DNA of 24,463 nucleotides from an uncultured Bacteroidales bacterium (lineage in GTDB: Bacteria; Bacteroidota; Bacteroidia; Bacteroidales; Bacteroidaceae): contig CALEFD010000074.1 of NCBI GenBank assembly GCA_937876995.1, positions 1 through 24,463 of the forward strand, given 5' to 3'. A program made the position numbers and the translations under genes. Below the pieces are notes generated by a model. The model made no database searches. It was not told where the DNA came from and was given only the letters and a program-made list of their open reading frames with translations. Positions 1 to 6,690 of this stretch are shown one piece after another; within the stretch, counting starts at the first letter, position 1; each line of letters starts with the position of its first letter.

Positions 1-18
1 TTATAGAAAGGAATAGTT

Positions 19-3000
19 ATGAAATTCAAATTTAAGATACAGCAATATCAGACCGATGCGGTAGAACGCACAGTGGAGGTATTCGAAGGACAGCCATCTA
101 TAGATAGTCTGACCTACCGCCGTGACCTCGGTAAGCGTGCAGCGACTTTGTATGATGACGAGTTGGAGATGGGATACCGAAATAGCGAGATACAGTTGCT
201 ACCCAAAGAGATACTCGCAAACATCCGTAAAGCACAGGTGGCAGGAGATATTAAGTTGTCTGATTCGCTCGTGCCAAGCATAGGTGCGTGCAGTCTTGAT
301 ATTGAGATGGAGACAGGAACGGGTAAGACCTATGTGTATATCAAGACGATGTTCGAGTTGAACAAGCGTTATGGTTGGAGCAAGTTTATCGTTGTGGTGC
401 CAAGCATTGCTATTCGTGAGGGTGTGGGCAAGAGTTTCGCTATGCTCGAAGACCATTTTATGGAGCACTATGGCAAGAAGGCTCGTTGGTTTATCTACGA
501 TAGTAGTCGTTTGAAGAGTCTCGACGACTTTTCGAGCGATGCGGGTATCAATGTGATGATTATCAATACCCAAGCCTTTGCTGCTTCATTGAAGGAGGGG
601 GCAAAGAATAAGGAGAGTCGCATCATCTACTCGAAGCGTGATGACTTTGCGAGTCGCCGTCCGATTGATGTGATTGCAGCGAACCGTCCGATTATCATTA
701 TGGATGAGCCACAGAGGATGGAGGGAGAGGCTACACAGACCGCTCTAAAACGCTTTATGCCGTTGTTCATCCTTAACTACTCGGCAACCCATAGGACCAA
801 GCACAACACCGTATATGCTCTTGATGCACTCGATGCCTACAACAAGAAACTCGTAAAGAAGATTCAGGTTAAGGGCTTCGAGGTAAAGAACCTGAAGGGC
901 ACATCAAGTTATCTCTATATTGATAGCATCATCCTCTCAAAGAACGATCCACCGATGGTTAAAATCGACCTTGAGATGAATACAGCATCAGGAATACGCC
1001 GTAAGTCTGTGAAGTTCGGCAAGGGAGATAAATTATATAGTGCCAGCGGTCTTAAACAATACGAAGGCTTCGATATAGCAGAGATTAATCCATATACAGA
1101 CACCGTTACATTTCTCAATGGCATAACACTCCGCAAGGGTGAAGTCTTCGGTGATAGTAGTGAGCTGGCAATGCAGCGTGTTCAGATTCGTGAGACCATC
1201 GTTTCGCACTTTGAGAAGGAACGTGAATTGTTTGCACGAGGCATTAAGACACTTTCGCTGTTTTTTATTGACGAGGTAGCAAAATACAAGAGTTATAACG
1301 CCGAAGGAGAGACCGAGCAGGGCGTATTCTGGAAGATATTTGAGGAGGAGTATGTTAATATCCTCAATGAGAATATATCGCTATTTGACTCCGATTATCA
1401 GCAATATCTACGCCGATTCGATGTAGGCGAAATACATAATGGATACTTCTCAATCGACAAGAAGGGTCGTTCGGTAAATAGTGAAGTGAAGCGTGGTCGT
1501 GATACTTCGGACGATATATCGGCTTACGACCTTATCCTAAAGAACAAGGAGCGTCTATTGAGTTTTAATGAGCCTACACGATTCATCTTCTCACATTCAG
1601 CACTGCGTGAGGGTTGGGACAACCCAAATGTATTCCAAATCTGCACGCTCCGACACGCTAATTCGGCAACAGCCAAGCGACAGGAGGTAGGACGAGGCTT
1701 GCGTATCTGTGTGGATGCAAATGGTAATCGTATGGACTTTGAGACTCTCGGAGAGAATATCCACGAGTTGAACAAATTGACCGTGATTGCCAATGAGAGT
1801 TATAGCGACTTCGTAGGCGACTTGCAACGTGAGACCCGTGATGTGCTCCGCGACCGTCCTACAAAGGCTGATGAGGCATACTTCACAGGCAAACTCGTAT
1901 TTGTGGGTGATGAAAAGCGTGCCATTACAGCAGAGGAGGCAAATTCTATCCGTGCATACCTTTGGGATAACGATTATATCGACGATAAGGGGCAGATTAC
2001 AGAGCAGTATAAGACATACTTGGCAGAAGGCTGCCTCGCTCCTATGTCCAAGAAGTTGGCTCCTATGGCTGACAGCATACAGTTATTGATTCGTGCATTG
2101 TATGATGAGTCTGTGGCTATTGATTCAATGTTTGAGGATGGTAATGCTACCGTTGTCAAGGAGAATAAGTTGAACGATAACTTTGCCAAGGAGGAGTTCC
2201 AAGCACTATGGAAGGAGATTAACCACAAATACGCCTACACAGTTCATTACGATAGTCAGGAATTGGTAGAAAAGGCTGTATTGAACATAAACGCCTACCT
2301 CGAAGTTAATCAGTTGCGTTATGTAGTGGTTACGGGTGAGCAGGATAGTGTTGATGCTTTCGGTAGCACAACCTCCACCTCGAAGCGTGTAGGTGCAGTA
2401 TCAACATCAACCGTTAAATATGACCTTGTAGGGGAGATTGCAAGAGGTGCAACATTGACCCGCAGGACGGTGGTAGAGATATTGAAGAAACTGAAGGGTG
2501 AGAAGTTGGCGATGTTCCAAAATAACCCAGAGGAGTTCATCCGCAATGTGGTTAAATTGATTAAGGAGCAGAAGGCTACAATGATTGTGGAGCACATATC
2601 ATACAACCTTATTGAGGATGGCTATGATAGCACAATTTTTACACAAGAGAAGTCTTCTCAATCACTCAGCAAGGCATACGCTGCACAAAAGCACATTATG
2701 GACTATGTGTTCTGTGACTCGGATGGTGAACGCAAGTTTGCTTCGGCTCTTGATGGAGCATCAGAAGTATGCGTATATGCGAAGTTGCCTCGTTCATTCC
2801 AAATCCCTACGCCTGTGGGCAACTATGCTCCTGACTGGGCGATTGCTTTCAAGAAAGGTGCGGCTAAACATATCTTCTTCATTGCCGAGACCAAAGGCTC
2901 ATTGGATTCAATGGAGTTGAGAGGAGTAGAGAAGGCCAAGATTGCGTGTGCCCGCAAACTCTTTAATGATGCTTCAACAAGTGATGTTCGCTATGGTGCT

Positions 3001-3045
3001 ATATCAAACTTTGATGAGTTGCTGAATATAATACAAGGAGCATAA
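19..3045 (+). CDS. Type III restriction-modification enzyme, Res (restriction/helicase) subunit
   Basis: This is the ATP-dependent DNA-cleaving subunit of a Type III restriction system; it works in a complex with the Mod methyltransferase, translocates or slides on DNA and cuts near unmethylated sites. The 1008-residue length is normal for Res. Visible superfamily 2 helicase motifs are Walker A METGTGKT (97-104), motif II DEPQ (229-232, a Res-like variant of DEAD/DEAH), motif III SAT (255-257) and motif VI around QEVGRGLR (555-562). At the C-terminus APDW (937-940) followed by ETK (957-959) fits a PD-(D/E)xK nuclease, D939/E957/K959. The start is preceded by AAAGGA. The mod gene is expected immediately upstream, outside the window. 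Base composition looks richer in GC than the lipoprotein genes that follow, consistent with an acquired defence module (inference). No frameshift or missing motif is seen, so it is probably active if mod is intact. Confidence 0.93.
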   Translation: MKFKFKIQQYQTDAVERTVEVFEGQPSIDSLTYRRDLGKRAATLYDDELEMGYRNSEIQLLPKEILANIRKAQVAGDIKLSDSLVPSIGACSLDIEMETGTGKTYVYIKTMFELNKRYGWSKFIVVVPSIAIREGVGKSFAMLEDHFMEHYGKKARWFIYDSSRLKSLDDFSSDAGINVMIINTQAFAASLKEGAKNKESRIIYSKRDDFASRRPIDVIAANRPIIIMDEPQRMEGEATQTALKRFMPLFILNYSATHRTKHNTVYALDALDAYNKKLVKKIQVKGFEVKNLKGTSSYLYIDSIILSKNDPPMVKIDLEMNTASGIRRKSVKFGKGDKLYSASGLKQYEGFDIAEINPYTDTVTFLNGITLRKGEVFGDSSELAMQRVQIRETIVSHFEKERELFARGIKTLSLFFIDEVAKYKSYNAEGETEQGVFWKIFEEEYVNILNENISLFDSDYQQYLRRFDVGEIHNGYFSIDKKGRSVNSEVKRGRDTSDDISAYDLILKNKERLLSFNEPTRFIFSHSALREGWDNPNVFQICTLRHANSATAKRQEVGRGLRICVDANGNRMDFETLGENIHELNKLTVIANESYSDFVGDLQRETRDVLRDRPTKADEAYFTGKLVFVGDEKRAITAEEANSIRAYLWDNDYIDDKGQITEQYKTYLAEGCLAPMSKKLAPMADSIQLLIRALYDESVAIDSMFEDGNATVVKENKLNDNFAKEEFQALWKEINHKYAYTVHYDSQELVEKAVLNINAYLEVNQLRYVVVTGEQDSVDAFGSTTSTSKRVGAVSTSTVKYDLVGEIARGATLTRRTVVEILKKLKGEKLAMFQNNPEEFIRNVVKLIKEQKATMIVEHISYNLIEDGYDSTIFTQEKSSQSLSKAYAAQKHIMDYVFCDSDGERKFASALDGASEVCVYAKLPRSFQIPTPVGNYAPDWAIAFKKGAAKHIFFIAETKGSLDSMELRGVEKAKIACARKLFNDASTSDVRYGAISNFDELLNIIQGA

Positions 3046-3068
3046 ACTGTGTAATCTGAAAAAAAGTA

Positions 3069-3136
3069 AATTCAACCTTTAAATGCAATATGTTTTTTTT
3101 CTTGATGAATTCAATTGCAATTGTAGGTTGAATTCA
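3069..3136. repeat. Overlapping inverted repeats between Res and the lipoprotein genes
   Basis: AATTCAACCT (3069-3078) is the exact reverse complement of AGGTTGAATT (3125-3134). TGAATTCAA (3106-3114) is the exact reverse complement of TTGAATTCA (3128-3136). Both pairs share the right arm, so the two hairpins exclude each other. A perfect 12-bp palindrome, CAATTGCAATTG (3112-3123), lies between them. A run of eight T residues sits inside at about 3092-3099. The function is unknown: it could be a weak terminator for the restriction gene, a protein-binding site, or a relic of insertion. The 3046-3217 gap holds no credible gene and no clear TAnnTTTG promoter. Confidence 0.45.
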
Positions 3137-3217
3137 CCTTGTATAAAGCTAAACTGTGAAATGAAAACAGCCTCATTTTTTAGATGTTTTTAGTGACTTT
3201 ATATAAAATGAAATAAT

Positions 3218-4282
3218 ATGAAATGGTTTAATTACGTGGCATTAATGCTAATTGTTTTATGTTCATGTTCAAATAAAAGAACATTGCTATTGCCAACAAA
3301 AGAGATTACTTTTGAATGTGATGGTTCTACCCTAAATGGTATTCCCATAGAATTAGAAGTATTTGGAATGGATTTGGTATATGTATGGGATTCATTACTT
3401 ATTATAACTACAAGCGATCCCGAAGGTATGCTAAAGATATATGAAAAATCAACTTTAGAACCAATAGCTAATTTAGCTTATAGGGGTAGGGCTGAAAATG
3501 AATTTATTACATTAGGCAGTAAATCACGGCAAATGTATATGAGAAATAATGAACTAATAATTCCTTTTATTGATAACGATGTTTTAAAAGAGGTAAATAT
3601 TCATCAATCAATAAAACAAGGCCGTACAGTTATTTCTTCTGTTACAGAATGTTTGCCAATACCAGATGGGTCATTCGTAATTCTTAATCAAAATGTTAAC
3701 AATAGATTTGAATATGTTACATCACATCCTGATAATATAATGCCTGAAAAGATTAATCCTTCAGAATATATGTTGTTGGATATAGAAGGTGAAAAAAACA
3801 AAACAATTAAAGTGTTTAATAAAATGATGGATTGCAAAGATAAGGCAGATGTAATGTCTTATTACAATGCAACGTTGTATAAACATCCTAATCGAAATTT
3901 GGTAATTCAACCGTTCCCTTTGATGGATTATATCCTTTATTTTGATTTAGATAGAAAAAATTACTATGCTGTACATCAATCCGGCACTTTGTCTTTTGAT
4001 GATTATGCACCGTCTATCACTATGGATACAAAGACGCATTTTTCAAGTTGTGTTTGCACAGAAGATTATTTTCTTATTCTCTATTTTGCAAATAGAACTG
4101 ATAATAGTCAAGGCCCTGAACTTCTGGCATTTGATTGGGATGGTAATTTCATTGCAGGAAGTCGATTGTCTGATTATTGTTTAAATATAGCGTACGATTC
4201 TGCAGAGCAAAAATTGTACGGTGTTAATCCTTTCAGAGAGACTTTGTATGAATTTGATCTGAATAGTTTTATAACAAAATAA
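3218..4282 (+). CDS. Putative BF3164-like beta-propeller lipoprotein (first paralogue)
   Basis: A 354-residue predicted secreted lipoprotein of unknown function. The N-terminus is a short signal peptide with lipobox LCSC, probably lipidated at Cys17. The body is rich in short beta-strand-like segments. It contains TLEPIANLAYRGRAENEF (about residues 80-97), which matches the G-R-x-x-NEF element typical of the Bacteroidetes BF3164/TolB-like propeller lipoproteins, and a late FDWDGNF strand. The downstream gene has the same landmarks, so the two are tandem paralogues. Its TAA stop overlaps the next ATG by one base (TAATG), indicating an operon and probable translational coupling. Codon use is very AT-rich compared with the flanking restriction and housekeeping genes. 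The family name is assigned from remembered motifs and is moderately sure; substrate or partner is not known. Confidence 0.75.
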   Translation: MKWFNYVALMLIVLCSCSNKRTLLLPTKEITFECDGSTLNGIPIELEVFGMDLVYVWDSLLIITTSDPEGMLKIYEKSTLEPIANLAYRGRAENEFITLGSKSRQMYMRNNELIIPFIDNDVLKEVNIHQSIKQGRTVISSVTECLPIPDGSFVILNQNVNNRFEYVTSHPDNIMPEKINPSEYMLLDIEGEKNKTIKVFNKMMDCKDKADVMSYYNATLYKHPNRNLVIQPFPLMDYILYFDLDRKNYYAVHQSGTLSFDDYAPSITMDTKTHFSSCVCTEDYFLILYFANRTDNSQGPELLAFDWDGNFIAGSRLSDYCLNIAYDSAEQKLYGVNPFRETLYEFDLNSFITK

Positions 4283-5400
4283 TGGCTAATTTTATTATGA
4301 CCAGATATATATACTTAATGTTGTTAGTGCTAATGATATGGTCTTGCAACAACAAACAAAAAGGTGTGTTATTACCTGTAGTTGAAACATCATATGAGAC
4401 AACTGATTTAGATACAGTGCATGGAGTTCCTGTAATCTCAGATATAGTGGGTGCTACAAACATCTATAGCGAAGAAAGTATATTATTTGTTGAATGCCCT
4501 GATGCAACCCATCAACTTAAATTATATTCAATAAATAATAATCTAGAACCCATTGCTAACTTATGTACAAAGGGGCGTGCTAAAAATGAATTCTTTGATC
4601 CAAGAGCAGCTTGCAAACAATTTATTAAGGAGGATGGGCATACAAAACTTCTTATGTACGACAACTATTCAATTATTAAAACAATAGACATAACAGAGTC
4701 TATAAAACAGGGGAATACTATTGTTGACAAAGTAGAAGTGGCTCCCGTAAATTTAAAGCTAGGCCGTTCTGTATATCTATCGACAGGTGAATGGTTTAAT
4801 CACTATGAATTACATTATGATGATCCAATAGACGGTGAATTCTATGTTCCACGTTTTACAATTGGTTTTAATAAGGAGAATAGTTTGGATAACGAAATTC
4901 CAACATTTGGTAAAGTAATGTTTATATCAGAGAAAAACAGAGGGTTGTACAATTTTGTGTATTCCGGTTCTATGCGTTTAAGTCCTGACAATAGTAAGGT
5001 AGTATTTACATTTTTCCATATGCCTTATATGTTTATATTCGATTTAAAAGAGCGTACAGGGAAAGCCTTTCATACAGAAAGTGTATTATCATTTGATAAA
5101 CCTTATCCGGATATTGCAAATTCGTCAGAAATAGCTTATGGTTATGGAGATATTGATGTAACGGACAAATATATCATCTGTTTGTGTCCTGAAGGAACAC
5201 AGGGCGATTACACAGACCCATCAAGAAGACCTGTAGTCAGATTTTTTAATTGGGATGGAGAATATCTGTTTGGTTTTTATGTAGATAAGAGAACATATTA
5301 TATAACGTTTGATGAGAATAGTGGACTGTTATTTGGATTAGAAACAAGAGGCGGTGAAGAAAGAATTTATGAATATGATATTCAAAAATACCTCAAATAA
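4282..5400 (+). CDS. Putative BF3164-like beta-propeller lipoprotein (second paralogue)
   Basis: A 372-residue predicted lipoprotein paralogous to the gene just upstream. The signal peptide ends in IWSC with Cys22 as the likely lipidated residue. Shared landmarks are LEPIANLCTKGRAKNEF near residues 94-110, an FDL...F-H-x-x-x-LSFD element in the middle, and FFNWDGEY near the C-terminus, as expected of successive propeller blades. The ATG at 4282 overlaps the previous stop; an alternative start at 4297 would give a more typical signal peptide beginning MTRYIYL, so the true start is uncertain by five codons. It is probably on the same transcript as its neighbour. Function is unknown; a role at the cell surface or periplasm is inferred only from the signal peptide. 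Confidence 0.75.
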   Translation: MANFIMTRYIYLMLLVLMIWSCNNKQKGVLLPVVETSYETTDLDTVHGVPVISDIVGATNIYSEESILFVECPDATHQLKLYSINNNLEPIANLCTKGRAKNEFFDPRAACKQFIKEDGHTKLLMYDNYSIIKTIDITESIKQGNTIVDKVEVAPVNLKLGRSVYLSTGEWFNHYELHYDDPIDGEFYVPRFTIGFNKENSLDNEIPTFGKVMFISEKNRGLYNFVYSGSMRLSPDNSKVVFTFFHMPYMFIFDLKERTGKAFHTESVLSFDKPYPDIANSSEIAYGYGDIDVTDKYIICLCPEGTQGDYTDPSRRPVVRFFNWDGEYLFGFYVDKRTYYITFDENSGLLFGLETRGGEERIYEYDIQKYLK

Positions 5401-5419
5401 TTGCAGGTGTCTTTTAATG

Positions 5420-5445
5420 ATACTTATTGGATTTTTAGTAAGTAT
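5420..5445 (+). terminator. Possible weak terminator after the lipoprotein pair
   Basis: ATACTTA (5420-5426) pairs exactly with TAAGTAT (5439-5445) around a 12-nt loop, followed by an AT-rich stretch (ATAATTTGTT). The stem is short and AT-rich, so this is only a possible terminator separating the lipoprotein pair from the next promoter. Confidence 0.3.
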
Positions 5446-5481
5446 ATAATTTGTTAGTTGTACCTCAAGAGAGAAAAGAGA

Positions 5482-5511
5482 TTGTAAATTAGAATTTTCT
5501 AACTATATTTG
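5482..5511 (+). promoter_or_regulatory. Bacteroides-type promoter for the third lipoprotein
   Basis: TATATTTG (5504-5511) matches the -7 consensus TAnnTTTG, and TTG at 5482-5484 lies 19 bp upstream, as in Bacteroidetes housekeeping promoters. Transcription would start near 5515, giving a leader of about 30 nt before the ATG at 5545. The predicted start lies at a 14-bp motif, GTTGAACTCACCTT (5515-5528), that occurs with one change at 3127-3140. Confidence 0.7.
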
Positions 5512-5544
5512 CATGTTGAACTCACCTTTTAATCAAATTTAATT

Positions 5545-6669
5545 ATGAAATTTTATACTTTTTATTGTTTCTTACTTTTAAGCATTTTTTATTCTTGTAG
5601 CAGTAAGAATAATTCAAAATCAAATATAATAATTGAGGATACACGTAATGCCTACTATTTAGATGATATGGTTAAAGATTATTCTTTACTGACTCTAAAA
5701 GATGATTCATCTGAAGGAATGATAGGTAGGATTACTAAGATAATAATAGATGATGATTTAATCTTCCTTTCGCATGTTCCAAGTTCTAATTATGACGAAT
5801 TACAACAAGTAATAGGTGTTTATGATTTTAATGGTAATTATTTACATGGAATTGGGCATAAAGGGAGGGCTTCAAATGAATATCAAGCAATAAGAGACTG
5901 GAGTATTGATATAGTAAATAAAGAAGTTCTTATATACGACTCATTTATGGATAGAATACAGAAGTATTCATACGATGGCTCTTTTAAATCTTCTATTACA
6001 TTAAATGATGAAGAGATATCACGTGGTTATCAGCTTTTTTGTAGCAATAGTCGTATATATATACAGTCAATGCTACCAAATGAGTATTCAGATGATATTA
6101 CGAGAATAATCAATAGTGAAGAAATAAAAAATCTAACTACTAAACGAGAAATATCAACCAATAATTTCTATATTCAAGGTATTACTCAATATTCAAGTCC
6201 GGGTAATGATACTCTTTATCATATCAGGCCATTAGACAATCTTCTTTATAAGATAGTTGATCAAGAATGTTTTACAGCAGAGGTGTTAGAGTTTATTAAA
6301 ATACCTACAGTGGAAAAAATGAAAAGACTTACGATGGACGACACTGATTATCTAATGGAAATACCTACTAAATGTTTTGACACCAAGAGTTATTATATAG
6401 TTAAAACAATAGACGATGGAATTTATGCTCTTTCCAAGAGAAAAGGAAGGTGGATTCGTTACATTGAGGAAGGTATTACCTACAAAACACATCTAATCCC
6501 TAATTCAATAGTAGGTGTTACTGATGATATATTGATAGGTTATTTTACATCTAAGTATGCAAGTGATGGACTAAAATATAACAAGAATCTAACCGAAAAA
6601 GAAGATAGCATACTCAGAGCGATGGCTAAAAGTGAGAATCCAACTTTAATTTTCTATAAATTGAACTGA
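5545..6669 (+). CDS. Predicted 6-bladed beta-propeller lipoprotein (DUF5128-like)
   Basis: A 374-residue predicted secreted lipoprotein. The signal peptide ends FYSC, with Cys18 as the lipidated residue. After it, YLDDMVKDYSLLTLKDD and then VYDFNGNYLHGIGHKGRASN (about residues 92-111) followed by EYQ match the first blades of Bacteroidetes 6-bladed propeller proteins, where the pattern is F-D-x-x-G-x-(F/Y)-L-x-x-I-G-x-x-G-x-x-x-x-EY. A further blade is visible at IYDSFMDRIQKYSYDGSF. It is related in layout, but not closely in sequence, to the two lipoproteins upstream. It has its own promoter at 5482-5511 and converges with the large minus-strand fusion gene only 21 bp away. It is as AT-rich as its neighbours. 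Function is unknown. Confidence 0.78.
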   Translation: MKFYTFYCFLLLSIFYSCSSKNNSKSNIIIEDTRNAYYLDDMVKDYSLLTLKDDSSEGMIGRITKIIIDDDLIFLSHVPSSNYDELQQVIGVYDFNGNYLHGIGHKGRASNEYQAIRDWSIDIVNKEVLIYDSFMDRIQKYSYDGSFKSSITLNDEEISRGYQLFCSNSRIYIQSMLPNEYSDDITRIINSEEIKNLTTKREISTNNFYIQGITQYSSPGNDTLYHIRPLDNLLYKIVDQECFTAEVLEFIKIPTVEKMKRLTMDDTDYLMEIPTKCFDTKSYYIVKTIDDGIYALSKRKGRWIRYIEEGITYKTHLIPNSIVGVTDDILIGYFTSKYASDGLKYNKNLTEKEDSILRAMAKSENPTLIFYKLN

Positions 6670-6690
6670 AACATTTAGTTGTAGGGTCAA

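Noticed and set aside
3046..3217. tRNA or small RNA gene after the restriction gene
   Set aside because: The sequence is AT-rich without a cloverleaf, acceptor stem or TTCRA loop; only inverted repeats are seen.
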